64,000 nucleotides of DNA from Rhizophagus clarus (GCA_015698045.1 BLAL01000274.1:1240001-1304000), one strand, 5' to 3'. Counted from the first letter of the stretch, positions 11,405 through 24,337 are shown. A program made the numbers and translations. Notes: generated by a model from the sequence alone, not told the origin.

Positions 11405-12286
11405 TATGGTCCGGTGCAAAAAGATTTGGACCTCACCAAAAAAGGACTAAGGAAAAATTTTGTATAACTGAACATAACCGGCTGAAATTCATATGTTTAT
11501 TAGGATAAAATTAACTGCTTAAAATTTTTTTATTATATGATGCTTCCTTCTTCTTTAAAACGAAGTAGTAAATCACTAATAGACAATAAAAAATTAATGA
11601 TAATATGTGCGCATAATTGTCTTTCCAAGGCTAATTTTACAGAAAAAAGCCATCTGAAGCTTATATTACGCAAGTGAGTTGCGTCAGATTAGAATTATTG
11701 AAGTAAGCGCACATTTACATCTCATGAAACACTCAAACGACCTATTGTAACTTCAAGCACAAAAAACAGAAAATAGGTGTTTAGTGAAAACCAAAACTAT
11801 TGGCGCTGGTTTAAATACATAAAAAAAAGGTATCATTTTCTTGTTAAATAGAAAAACAGTATGGTCATATAATTTCAAATATATCACCTTATTACTACAT
11901 ACTTTAGCAAATTAGAGGCATTTTAGTGGTTGTAAATGGTGAAGTTACAAAATTAAGTCCATATCCAAACTTATTGTTTGTTTAAAATACACTTTTAAAT
12001 TCATATAAAAATAAATTTAATTCAAAGATTATAATTGGATTGCAGAGAAAAGTGCTTAAAAACGCAAGGCATATTTTGAAGCTAACAAAACATATAATTT
12101 ATTGATGAAGAATTTGAGGATTATAGTAATTCTAATGATGATGCATGATTTGATGTAATAATGTTATTTATAATATTTTCTAATATATACTGATAAGATT
12201 TATATATAAAAAAATAAAGTTTACCTAATAAAAAAATTTTTTATTAGCATTTGTTTGAGGTCCAAATCTTTTTGCACCGGACCATA
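11405..12286. mobile_element. Non-autonomous or decayed Tc1/mariner-type DNA transposon
   Basis: Perfect terminal inverted repeats of about 31 bp, starting TATGGTCCGGTGCAAAAAGA on the left (from 11405) and ending with its complement at 12286. Both ends start with TA, as expected for a TA target duplication. The total length is about 880 bp, shorter than an intact Tc1 element (about 1.3-1.6 kb). The inside has no open transposase; a faint reading around 11740-11800 resembles the RPIVTSSTKNRK region of Tc1 transposases but is interrupted. Perfect ends with a decayed interior suggest mobilisation in trans not very long ago. Confidence 0.8.
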
Positions 12287-13209
12287 ATCCAATTTAAATA
12301 GCTTTTAATTAAATTATTAGACTCTTATATTTAGTAATTAACTTTTCTATATACGTGTCAAGAAATTCCACACAGCAGGTAATTTTTTTCAATAATAGTT
12401 TCATCTGATAATGATTCTTATTAAAGGCAATTATAGTTTTTTTTTATGCTAGTCTTTTTTTGATCGTTATGATGTTCATTATATTTTGCATTAATCATCG
12501 TTGATTATAAAAATATTGCTTTATTAATTAAAATTCTCTCTCCACAGTATTTCTTTTTTTCTTATTACTCCATAATAATTTTTCACCATCTGATTTCGAT
12601 TTAGGTGAATCGTATGAATGAACAATTAGAATTAAAAAATTTTGTATATTTTCTTGCATACTTAATAATATTCAGTATTATAGTACAAAGAGTTATAGAT
12701 ATTTTATCGAGGAAATATTTTTTTTATTTCTTTTTAATTTGAAATATCATATAAAGCACGAGTAAGTATTTTTTTCATTTAATATATAATTTATTCATCA
12801 AAAAAAAAAAATTGTTATTTATTTACATGCTTGATATTTATTATAGCAGAAACTTTAAAAACTAGTAGAATTGTACAATTTAATCAATTAATAAATGCCA
12901 TCTTTCAGTTAAATTTTATATTTCTAGTTAATTCAATAACTTGACATTATTGCATATGTTTATTAATCGGTTTTGGAATTAAAAGCAAAATAGTTTTTTC
13001 TGTTATTTTAGTTAATTATGTATTATGAAACCTGACAGGTTTGGTGACGCGGCAAATTTTTTGCAAAAAGAACAATTACAGATAACTATTCTTCTTTTTA
13101 TCATAGGGCTTTAAAAATTACATACTAGACGTATTTTGACTCACTCTACAGTTCGCTTGAAGTTAGAAAGACGGGTTTAATGCCGTTTTTGACCTTATAT
13201 ATAAATGCC
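12287..13209. other. Intergenic, no gene recognised
   Basis: AT-rich sequence with T runs; no open frame or structured RNA recognised. Confidence 0.45.
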
Positions 13210-13461
13210 AGGACCTGGAAAACTTCTAATATAGGTACCGCCAATTCGAACCATTTTTAAATGCAAATATCTTGGTCATGTGTCACATATATTTAATAAT
13301 ATAACAATTTTACTAATAAATGTAAGGCCGGAAAACATTCTTCTTTAATTCATTTGATATTATTATGCTTATTTTGAGATAACTCATAAAATTTCTCAAA
13401 ATTCACTAAGTATGCGAACCGAATTTTGGCGGTAACCCCTATTAGAAGTTTTCCAGGTCCT
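13210..13461. mobile_element. 252-bp MITE-like inverted-repeat element
   Basis: Ends are imperfect inverted repeats of about 40 bp. The left begins AGGACCTGGAAAACTTCTAA and the right ends with the complement; the match continues through ACCGCCAA and a TTCG word. No coding capacity. No target duplication was clear. It lies about 370 bp upstream of the two-kinase gene. Confidence 0.7.
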
Positions 13462-13836
13462 ATTTTACCGCTTTGCTGATTATTTCTAAAATGGGATTTA
13501 GCGAAAAAAATGCACAAAAATTGGTATAGGCTAAAAGTGACATTCAAAACCGCGGTCGAAATTACGTCTATTGTGAGGAAAAAAAATTTGATTTTTTTGC
13601 ATCATTTGCGCCACAACATGGTAGCCGCACCACATAACCATTTACCTTTTTTAATTAGCCCGGAATTAAAATATGAATATACATGCTGTCCTGTTTCTTT
13701 TTCCAGGAAAGTTTGTACTACAACACAAAATTATATAAAGGGCCACAAGCGGATTGATTACGATCGACTTTCCTAAATAAACTTAATCTTGGGTAGTCAC
13801 ATAATAAACTCCAATTTTAAAAATCTAGACCATATA

Positions 13837-16301
13837 ATGTCTTTTCTAAAATCTGTAATGTTGGCATTCAGACGGACCGGGCGGGAAAAAACCAACAACG
13901 ATACCAAAATAAATCGTGTCGATTGTAATGATTGGTTGGAAAATTTCATTACCGAAAAAAAAGTCAAATATGTTGAATATTCGAACTTTAAAAACATTAA
14001 GTTTATAAGAAAAAATGTCTTTCGAGCAAATTTAAAAGATGACCTTTTCACCTTATTATCGTTCGATAATGATGATGCAACTCTTCGCGAAGTTACCCGA
14101 GAGGTACATTAATTATTTTATAAGTTTCGATTAAATAGAAGTTCAAATTTAATATTCTTCATCGTATATCAAATCGAACTACACAGGGACATTGTCCATG
14201 AAAATATTTCACACTTTTACGGAATTACGAAAAAAGAAAATGGTATGATAAAAAAATTGTCACATTAAAATTCAGTTTTTAATATATTCCCACGCAAATT
14301 TTATTTCTTTTTCAGGCACTCTGAATCAAATGATCTTAGTTATGGAATATGCTGACAGCGGCACATTGGATTCTTATTTAAATGAACACTTTAATGAACT
14401 CAAATGGAATGATAAATTTCAGTTAGCAATTCAATTAGCAAGTGCTATTTTATGCCTGCATGAAAATGATATAAGTCATAATAATATGGTAGTAATATTC
14501 AGTTTTTATAAGTATACGTCATATTATTTATTATAACCATTTATTTATTTTTAAAATAATAGCATGCAAATAATATACTTGTGCATCGAAAAAGCGTTAA
14601 ATTAACGAACTTTGGTTTATCAAAAGAACTGGGTTCAATCGGAGCGGAACAAATATTTGAAATGCTACCCTATATAGATCCAAAAAGTTTTGATCTCGAC
14701 AATTATAAATTCGGAAAAAAATCTGATGTATATAGTATCGGAATGCTTTTATGGCAAATTTCAAGTGGATGTTCACCATTCTGTACTCAAAAATATAATG
14801 GAACATTAGCATTCGCGATATTAAATGGGCAGAGAGAAACCATCGTCAAAAATACTCCAATTGGATATAGTAATTTATACAACGGTAATAATATTAATAT
14901 TTTTCTGTGCCTAATTAAAAGTTTTCATAATGTTAATAAGTTTATGCACTTATTTAGAATGCTGGAAATTAGAACCTGATGAACGTCCAGATATGCAACA
15001 AGTCGTTTCAGTTCTTACTAAATTAAAATCATCCAATAATTTTCAAGAAAATAATCCAAATGGTAATGCAATAGAATGGATCAAAAATGCCTTGAATAAT
15101 AAAGAAGTTAAATTCATACCATTTAATGAATTGATGAGTTCAAAACTCCTTAGTAGGGGAGGATTTGGATTTATTATGACAGCAACTTGGACAAGAACAG
15201 GAAATCCTGTCGTTTATAAGAGATTAACATACCCGAATTCTGTTAAAGTTGATATATTAAATGCATTCATTAATGAATTAAAAATTCATTTACAACTTGA
15301 TTATAGTGATAGAATCATACGTTGCTTTGGTATTAGCCAAGGTAATTTAACACTATATATTAATTTAAAATATTAGTTTTACTAATATTTACTTTTTTAG
15401 ATATTACGACAGGAGAATATTTACATATTATGCAATATGCAGATGGTGGTGACCTTCAGCATTATCTTGAGAATAATTTTAATAGACTAACTTGGGAAGA
15501 TAAAGAAAGATTAGCTTTTCAAATTGCAGATGGATTAAATCACTTACACAATAAAAATGTTTTATATGGAGACCTGGTAAGTTTATTTAATTATTCGTAG
15601 TATTGTAGTATTATGAGGTTATCAGAGGTTACAAATCATAGTGTGTTTCATAGTAAACCGAAAAGAAACTAACGATTCTGATAAATTATTTGACCGAATA
15701 TTAATCATGAACAATTTATTTAATTTATTGTTATTATAGCACTCTAAAAATATAGTTATTCATGAAAATAATGTCAAAATAATGGATTTTGGTATTTCAA
15801 AATTTCAAAATCAAAGTTCAATTTATATAGGCAATTTTGGTAATATAGCTTATTTAGAACCAAACCGAATTTTAGACTCCAAATTTATATACACTAAGTC
15901 ATCAGATATTTATAGTTTTGGTATATTAATGTGGGAAATTTCTAGTGGATTTCCCCCTTTTAAAGATAGTATTACAAAAGGTGATAAATTTGCACTTGCT
16001 TTAGCAATTAGGAATGGGCACGTGAAGTTACAATTCCTGATACTCCTAAAGAATACGAAGAACTTTATAAAAATTGTTGGAATATAAAACCTGAACAAAG
16101 ACCAACAATTAATAAAGTACTTGAGGAATTTGCAAAAATGGGTTTTGGAATTAATGATAAAAATAAACTAATTGAAGGTAATAATAATTTTTGTAATTAT
16201 AATTTATTATTCATATACATTAAATTATAAATATATTTGGTACTATTAATTTATGAATTACAGATAATTCCCAAACAACGTCATCTTTATATCTGCTGTA
16301 A
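13837..16301 (+). pseudogene. Damaged gene with two tandem TKL kinase domains, the first catalytically dead
   Basis: Eight exons can be laid out: 13837-14103, 14173-14242, 14316-14488, 14563-14884, 14958-15341, 15401-15576, 15740-16177 and 16264-16301. Kinase 1 lost every key element: the glycine loop is missing (FIRKNVFRANL), the VAIK lysine is Leu (LFTLLSF), HRD is HNN, and DFG is NFG. Kinase 2 has a loop LLSRGGFGFIM, a lysine in VVYKRL, YGDLHSKN and MDFGISKF, so it could have been active. Two lesions are seen. The acceptor before exon 2 reads CAA instead of CAG at the position the protein needs. Near 16018-16020 one G is missing (AATGGGCACG where the family needs AATGGGGCACG), shifting the frame just before the conserved end of kinase 2 (NCWNIKPEQRPT). 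The longer frame start at 13789 is possible; MSFLKSV at 13837 fits the family better. Either a young pseudogene or base-level errors. Confidence 0.7.
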
Positions 16302-16723
16302 GGATTTTTTTTTTTTTGAATTTATAATTCAACTATTTCATTTAATTATAACCAATAATTTGTATAATATCTTTTTATTTATAAGTTCATGAAGAATATT
16401 TATATTGAATACTGGATATTATTCTTATTTATATTAGTATAATAAGTTTAAATTAAAAAAATTTACATCATTATTACACGGTTTCATTGGATATTATTTT
16501 TATTAATGTATGCCTATAACAAAAGACATTCCGTTCATAAAACTATAATTTAAAGAGTGCAACTTTAAGAATTAGTAATCATGTTGAATGAATAAAATAG
16601 TAATCATTTTAAAATGTTGTACTAAAAATCTTTTTAGTTAAATTAATGATGGAATTATGAATTACATACTTTTCCCAATTATCGCAGAATTCTGCTACCC
16701 CCCATACAAAGTACTTGATAAAA

Positions 16724-16803
16724 AAAATTATCAGATTACCGGATGATTACTGGGCAAAATCTGGATAATCTATCCGGTAATCATTTGGTAATCTGATAAT
16801 TTT
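16724..16803. repeat. Long imperfect hairpin
   Basis: Arms of about 30 bp, AAAATTATCAGATTACC continuing to GGATGATTACTGG on the left and its near complement on the right, enclose a loop of about 20 bases. It could be a minimal MITE or a foldback remnant. Confidence 0.65.
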
Positions 16804-17324
16804 CTGAAAACTTCGATAATTATTTACTTTCATTTCAGGCATTATTAATTTAAATGATTATTACAAAGTCAAAATCCATAAGCTAGAACATACAAAAAGA
16901 CTTAGTATTAAAAAAAATTCGGTGGGATTTCTTTCTTATAATTCCAGTAATCCTATGGTCCTAACTCCTAACGATACTAATTGGCTTAATTTATTTATAA
17001 TTTTACTAGAAAATGATAAAATTTACTTATAATCTTAAAATAATTAGTAGCAAAAAAGGTAAATATTGTTTTGTATACTTTTCCTCTTAATGGACTTCAA
17101 TGGGTGATTTGACAGAATTTTCAAAAATGACTTTTAAAATGAGAAAATGAGACACTTTATTTATAATTATTCTATCGTACACTTAAATTTGCATATTTTG
17201 TTTATTATTTTATTTGTTAATTAGAAACTGAAGTATGTACTAGAAGATATTCATTTCGATAGTAAAGGATTAATTATTTTTTCTCCCTAAAAAATTAATC
17301 ATTGACGATATGATTTTACTAAAC

Positions 17325-17651
17325 CACACCACTGGTGCTCAACATCATAGTATGTGTTTTCACAAAAACTATGGCTTAAACTAAAAAAGTTGTACTAATT
17401 AAAATTTCTCAGCGCTCTTGAAAATAGTCAGAAAAAAGGTTTTAATAATACAATATTTTTTTTTTTTTACTAGAAATTTCACGAAATAAAAAAATCAAAA
17501 AACTATGCTGCAGTATTAAGTATTTTTGATGTGAATTATAATTATTATATTAATAGAATCAGCTCAGCTAGCTTATTAATAATATAAAATAAGAGTAACA
17601 GATAAAAAAATCTGTAAAACATATGACTGTTGTGTTGAACACCACGATGTG
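17325..17651. mobile_element. Putative MITE, about 330 bp
   Basis: The left end (GGTGCTCAACATCATAGT) and the right end, reversed (GGTGTTCAACACAACAGT), match imperfectly. The match extends inward to a TATGTGTTTTcACA-like word. The inside is AT-rich and non-coding. Divergence between arms suggests an old copy. Confidence 0.45.
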
Positions 17652-20058
17652 AAATATAATTTTTGTTATTAATAGCCTGTAAAAATATTAATGAGCAGAA
17701 AAACTTCCTAATTACTGTGAAATAATGAACTTAACTATAGCTTCCCTGTACAAATTTGGCCATTTTAATACGCGGACTCATAGTTAAGATAAATGAAATA
17801 TTAACAGTGTAAGAAGATATAATTAAAAATGATAACATATATTGTGATTTTCCAAATGATAAAATTGGATAATGATTTAATTTGAAAAAAAGGAACTGAT
17901 TATAATTATGCAAAATTTTAATAACGAATTGAAAGAAACAAAGAACGCAAAACAAGTCTTTTGTAACTGTAAACAAGTTACTAGACAAGGAATCTTATTT
18001 AAACAGTAATTGAAGAGTTATTAAATCTTTAACTTTTTAATTCTTCTATTGGATTACTCAAAGTTCAATATATATAATTAAAATTGAAGTTAGAATCAAA
18101 ATATTAATGATTATTTGCAAAGTAATCAGTCACAAATTGTGAAACATATTAAAAGATTGAAAATTGCAAATATTTAGAGAGCCAATAAGCCGGCATGATC
18201 CTAATTAGACTGACCGATAAACGAAATTACTATGCAGCAATTACAGTATTAAATAATTCTATTTAAAGGCCAACTGGAATTCTATAAAATAAAATTAAAA
18301 GTTTCTTTTGAAAATTCTTATCTCTTATTTACTATTTTATTATATGTATAGTAATAAAGTTTTTAAGTAAATTAAATGTGAGAAAATTAACACTATTCAA
18401 TACTTTGTAATTGTACTGTAATATTATAATCTTTATTAACATCTATTAAATTTCACTGAGTAAAGTGCAATAAATAATACGAGAAGCTGTAGACAATGTC
18501 AAATTTCCAGTTTTATCAGTTTACTTACTACTTGCTGTTCAATAAATTAATGAATTACTTGTTAAATCGTATTAATCTAAAAAAAAATACTGGACAGGAT
18601 ATAAAATAGTACTTTACAATGAAAATTCTGAAAATTTATAAATGTACAGTAGAAAAAATATCACACATTTTTAGTAGTTATTTTTACTCCCTTAAATTTT
18701 CAATCGTTCAATCATTTTATAAATGACAACAAAATTCTTATACTGTAAATAGTTGGTCATTAATAAACAAAAAAAAAAAATAGAAGAAAAAATAGATTAT
18801 TTACTTTTAAATATTTTCACAAAACATTTGTAATTATGTAATCCATTATCTCTTATCTGAATAATCTTAAATTTAAGGAAAAAATGCAAAATTTCGTATT
18901 CTAAAGTTCTGATACCTTTATCATATAAGAATTGTAAAATATAACATTCATGATTCATTACACTAAATAATAAGTTCTACTTTATCCTATTGTTTTTAAT
19001 TCAATAACCATGATAATCCCTATCCCGGTTGGAATACATTCGAAATATTAGATATGCAAAATCATCATTTAATATTCATGTAATGCTTTGTAGCTAACAA
19101 AAAGTGAAAATTTTACTTATTTATACACACGTTTTCATATCCTTATAAAATAAAAACTTGAATGAAATCTGTCTCGATTTAAAATTTCTCTATTAACTAT
19201 ATAAGTTTTGTCTTCGGTTATAATAAATAAATATATATATATATATACATATTATTACGTTTAATTCACATCTATTTATTACATATGATGAAGCAGAGAT
19301 CTTGAGTCGATAAGTAAAAAATTTTCACGTATGCTTAAATAAATGTCCAGAGTTTTTTTTCAATCAAGGTTTTTTATTTTTTTTTACGAGTGGGATGATA
19401 TAGCTAAGCTAATAACAATACATTAATGAAAATAAAGACTATTTAATGGATATGGCCAAATTCAACTTTTAATAGTTGAGAATCTCGTAATTAACAAAAT
19501 ACCCCGGTCTTTTGTTGGGGGTATTCAAAAAGGTATCTAGGACAATGCCAAATTATGATAAATTGATGAGGAATTGAGGATGTAAAAAAGCTGAGGTGTA
19601 ATAATTTTGCATGTTCAGATGTTCAACAATGTTAGCTTTTACTTACTTTTCTGAAAAGATAATAGACGAATATTTATCAAAAAAGTTGCTACGCATTTAG
19701 CTTGATGATATAGGATGAGGAAAAGAGAATTAAATATAGGATCATACTAGAACTATTAATTAATTTACAGTTTAATCGTTTATGGTTTACCATACTAACC
19801 GAGTTTATTTCACCCATACATTAGTATAAATAAAAATCCGGTGTAACTGTGTAAATGAAATAAATTGAACGAAATTAAGATAAACTGATCGATTAATCGT
19901 AAAAGAATTTATTCAGTAAATTTTTTGGTCTAATTTTAGATTTGTCATGTGATTGTACGTGATTTCAACTAATCATGTGATTAGTAATAAATCTTTTAAG
20001 AAAAAAAAAAAAATTTAAAAAAAATAATAGGTCCTCATTTTTTCTTGACTCATCGAAA

Positions 20059-20826
20059 ATGGTATGTATATAGAAAATTAATTTATATGTGAATTGAAAG
20101 ATCAGTAAAAGAAATTATATATAAGATAGATATTTTGTTCAAATGAATAAAATAATTTTATTAAATGAACAAAAATTCATTTTTATCTTTTTTGTGAATT
20201 TACTTTTTTTTAAAAAAATAATGCAACAGTTCTAAAATTATTTTATTTTCGATGATAACTTTTAATAATAATTTATTTATATTTTATATTTATTAGGCCA
20301 AGAAAGAGGCAGCTAAAAGCTCTGGTGGAGGTAAAAACAAGAAAAAGGTATAAATTGTAACTTTGTTTTCAAATTATTTTTATAATATCATATCAAAATC
20401 TTTTTAATCATACATTATTATTGATTTTTTTTTTTGCTACTCTTTTTTATTTATAGAAATGGTCTAAAGGAAAAGTCAAGGACAAGGCGAATAATGCCGT
20501 AGTTCTTGACAAAGCCACATACGATAAATTGTTTAAAGAAGTTCCAACTTATAAATTGATCACTCCTTCTGTATTGGTTGATCGACTTCGTGTTAATGGT
20601 TCTTTGGCCAGAGTTGCTATACGTGAGTTAGAAGAAAAAGGTTTAATTCGCAAGATATCTACTCATGGTTCACAACTCATTTATAGTACGTTTAATTTTT
20701 ATTTTATTTATTTATTCATTGAATTTATATTCAATAATTTTTTCGTTTCTGATGTATTACTGTTTCTATCTTTTTTAAATATATATAGCTCGTGCTACAG
20801 CTGCAATGGACAAGCCCGAGGCATAA
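20059..20826 (+). CDS. RPS25: Small ribosomal subunit protein eS25
   Basis: Four exons: 20059-20061, 20297-20347, 20457-20685 and 20789-20826, giving 106 residues. The first exon is only the start codon, followed by a GTATGT donor, as is common in ribosomal protein genes. The lysine-rich N-terminus ([20 protein letters not shown]) precedes the winged-helix body: [19 protein letters not shown], then [20 protein letters not shown], then [17 protein letters not shown], ending [12 protein letters not shown]. Length and sequence match eS25 of other eukaryotes. The protein sits on the 40S head near the exit region and is needed for some IRES-driven initiation in animals and yeast. The 3' neighbour NOL9 is convergent. 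Confidence 0.96.
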
Positions 20827-21085
20827 AAAAATAATTTTAGCGATATTTTAATGACAATTAATTTTTTTATTCGATGTCATTTTTTTTTTCTTTTATCTTT
20901 ATATATTTTTTCTTCTAAGAAATCAATCATTTAAAAATGTATCGGTTTCATAGTTTATACTTAAAATAAAACAAAACTTTATTGCAAATTTGTAAAATTC
21001 GATGAAAAAAAAAAAAAAACTTTCGTCAAATGATATGAATTTAATTATTTTTTTTATTTAAATTATTTTACATCATATGATATAA

Positions 21086-24000
21086 TTATTTATTTGATTT
21101 TTGGCCACGTCTTTTAATATTTCTCCTTATTTTTTGAGCCGCATTTCCAACACCTCCTCCTGATTCAATACTCATATAGGGAGCTCTTTTCCATTGAATA
21201 CCATGTACTCCTAATGAGCTATTTTTGGTATGGTCTAGCATAAGCCATACTGGAAGTTCTAAAGTCCCCTTTACTATAGTATTGGTCTTAAAAAGAACCA
21301 TTGAAGGCAATGGCGTGAGGATATGAAATGTATGAGATGTTGGATCAATGGATCTTATGATAGCTAATCCCAAACAAGTACATTCAGTAGGTGAAGGTGG
21401 AGAAAAATCAGGACAGGGGAAATAATTCGGAATCTGTTTATAACCAATGAAAAATATACGTAAATAAAATAAGCATGTCATAATTGATAAATTAAGAAAA
21501 TTTTAACGTACAATTTGTGATCCTTCTTCTTTTGATTCATTCATTTCTTCGTCAACTTGTTCGATTGTACACGAATTATCAATATCACCAATTAATCCAA
21601 CAATTGAACCATTTAACGCGTATAAAAGTTGACTTAAAGGCACTTCTCCAGATAGCATAAAAATACCTTTGGTCAATCCTTTCCTCCAATCTAAACACCA
21701 TGGCACCCGACGAACCAGCGGTTGATCAAAAGCCCACCATTTCACATTTTCTTGTTTTATTGCCATGGCACTTGTTGAATAGAAGTATGAAAATAATGAT
21801 AATATTCGACGATCAGATGCCGAATACTTATTTGAGGGTCCTGGAGTGTCTATCGTCTCGATAAAAGAGACTTTTGGCGGTTCTTGATCATTAGGAGATA
21901 CGATATATTCGGGAAGCGGCGGAAGGTTTTTATTTGTGATTGTCGCAGAATAAAACTGAAAAATATGCGTTGGTTTGGCAAAACTAATAATATGAAGATA
22001 TAAATCATAACCCATGCCTACGTGTGTATTCGTTTTAATAGTTAGTAATATTAAGATTACATAGATGGATTTTATAGCAATTTTTTGCGGATTTACCTTT
22101 ACTCCATCCATGGGTATTAATAATTAAAGGAATGCGTATTTGTTCATCTCCATACATTCCATATTCTGGTCCACAAGCAATATCACGTCGATACACCGTA
22201 ATTAATTCGCGTAAACACTCCAAGTAATAATCCGGATCATCACGTGGAGAATTATGTCCAATGAAATATGATCTATAAGGTTGTTGTATATGCGTAAATG
22301 GAGGACCTACAAAACAATATAAGCGTCAATTCAAAATAAGTATAATATGAATAAGAGATCCTGTAGTTTATTAATATTGATGATTTACCAAAAATAGGAG
22401 AATCCAATATATTAAGTGACACTAGTCCGCAAGGAGTAAATTCGGATTGTCCAACATCGCTTTCAATATATGCGACTTTGGGACATCTTAAGAGATGTTA
22501 GATTAATAAATAAATCACCATTTCACCATATTTTTTATAAAGAAAAAAAAAATAAATAAATAAATGGACATACACATTCAGTAAGTTATTAACCAAATAT
22601 CTAGAAAATGTTGATTTCCCCACATTTTTATGTCCGCTGGTTATTGAAATAGGCGGCAAAGCTAGTATTAAAAATAAAAAAAAAAATAATTAGAATGTAT
22701 ATATAATATAATAAATAATTAGTTTAAGTAAATAAATATAAAATTATTACTGAAATCCAAAATGTCAGCTACAAGCTGGTTTACTGAATTCTCCCAGGAA
22801 TGGGGAATTTTGAGTGCGGTCATTCCCGGGGCTGCTTCAAAAATCTGCCAATATGTAAAATTTGGTCAAGAATTCGAAAACCAATGAATATCAACAAATT
22901 TTACTTACCGGATAAAATCCTTTAATATTAAAAAAATCATATTTCGATTTTTTGCTCTCGTCATCTTTTTTTTCATTCTTCGCGAGATCACCGGAAAATA
23001 TATTATTGAAACATGATGCAACATTTTCCACGCCTTGAATACCACACCATGAAATACCTTGCAAAGCAAGAATGGTATCATATCCTCCTTTAGACAAGTC
23101 TATATTTGATAAAAGTTTGTTTATTACCGACTTTGTTGTTGAACAAGCTATCATCTCGGGATGTGAAATTTTGTGTGTAGTCTTTTGTATTTCCACCGAT
23201 TCTATTGCTAACAGTGAATGCGTCTTTGGAGAAAATACTGGATGGAATACAACACTAGAATTTAAATCGATTTGTAAACTTTCTGACGCGTCCTCAAATG
23301 AAACACCACATAACCTATAACCCATAATAACTGCATCCCCATAAATAGATGCAACAAGAGCACTTCCTTGAAACCTTATCGACTACAGATCATATATAAA
23401 TATTATTAAGCAGCATTAAAAAGAAAACTAATGTATTTTAGGTTACTTCATTTTACCTCGCCACGTTTCATAGCAATCAAACATAAATCAAAGTTATCAT
23501 CTTTTTCTTTATAACAAACGACGTTCGAAGATGAAGGATCAAAGCGAGAAACAACGAAAGAATCAAGGACTTCGTTTTTTTCGCTCTTTTTACGTGTTTG
23601 GGATTCATAAATCTTTTCATTTAACTCCTCCTGAGATTCATACTTTTCTTCATTATCAGTAAGTATTCCAATCCCTTCGCTGTCATCCGCAACATCAAAA
23701 TCTGAGAGTTCCACAACATTTATTTTTCCACGCATTGATAATGCACTAACAGGGGAACTTTCTCGTGATGATAATTCACGATTTTCTTGCGTATATACCA
23801 TCCTATCAAACAGTATAGTGATATGAAATTTTAAAGGATCAATTTTGGAAGAAAAATGAATGTAGTTCTAATAATTCGAAGATAAATTACCCATTTTCAT
23901 CATCGTTTATTGATATATCAACTGTTTTTTGATCAATTATATTAAAATCCTTAATATTTTCGCTCTTCGCCTCATTATTTTCTTTTTCTAAGACATTTAT

Positions 24001-24187
24001 TTTTATTTTGAATTTAGGACCAAAAAAAAAAAAAAATTTTGTATTAATAGTTTTTTAAATTTAGTTAATGTTTGTAAAAGATAAATTATTTATCTCACAC
24101 CTTACTAATAAGCTAGTTTTCTACAATTAAAAATAGCACACCTACAAATTCAGCCGTAATCTTTTGTTTCTTTCTTCTACGACCCAT
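21086..24187 (-). CDS. NOL9: Polynucleotide 5'-kinase, NOL9/Grc3 family
   Basis: Ten exons (24187-24142, 23987-23891, 23802-23457, 23382-22909, 22844-22751, 22661-22574, 22486-22389, 22306-22097, 22017-21512, 21433-21086) give 768 residues in continuous phase. The P-loop ISITSGHKNVGKSTFSRYLV lies at about 355-375. It is followed by CPKVAYIESDVGQSEFTPCG (the Walker B-like IESDVGQ of Clp1/Grc3 kinases) and GPPFTHIQQPYRSYFIGHNS. LPLIINTHGWSKG-type sequence (here PLIINTHGWSKG) is also typical. The N-terminus MGRRRKKQK is basic and fits nuclear or nucleolar import; an acidic serine-rich region follows. Grc3/NOL9 phosphorylates 5'-OH RNA ends during ITS2 processing of pre-rRNA, in yeast with the nuclease Las1. 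The gene shares a 150-bp divergent promoter with the ZC3H15 gene. Confidence 0.93.
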
Positions 24188-24337
24188 AGTTTTAACCTCA
24201 AAAAACCAAAAATACTTTTTTACGAGTCATATATCTAAGTACCAAGCCACAAATGACGTAATTGATTGACAACTATTTAACTCCAGCAACTTTTAAATGC
24301 TTTTGATGATATTCAATCACTTAACTACAACGACAAA
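24188..24337. promoter_or_regulatory. Divergent promoter, NOL9 and ZC3H15
   Basis: Only 150 bases separate the two start codons, so both promoters and 5' leaders must fit here. A TGACGTAATTGATTGACAA stretch near 24254 contains a TGACGTAA word resembling a bZIP/CRE site. The site call is pattern recognition only. Confidence 0.6.

Larger units (their letters stand above)
16302..20058. other. 3.7-kb gene-free stretch
   Basis: Strongly AT-rich with no supported gene. It contains two inverted-repeat structures listed separately (16724-16803 and 17325-17651), a short AT dinucleotide run near 19230-19247 and a hairpin around ATACCCC / GGGGTAT near 19500-19530. The last few hundred bases should contain the promoter of the eS25 gene. 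Confidence 0.5.

Noticed and set aside
13510-13776. 88-codon frame before the two-kinase gene
   Set aside because: No similarity to kinase N-termini or any motif; likely leader or spacer.
17731-17988. 85-codon minus-strand frame in the gene desert
   Set aside because: AT-driven composition with no recognisable feature.
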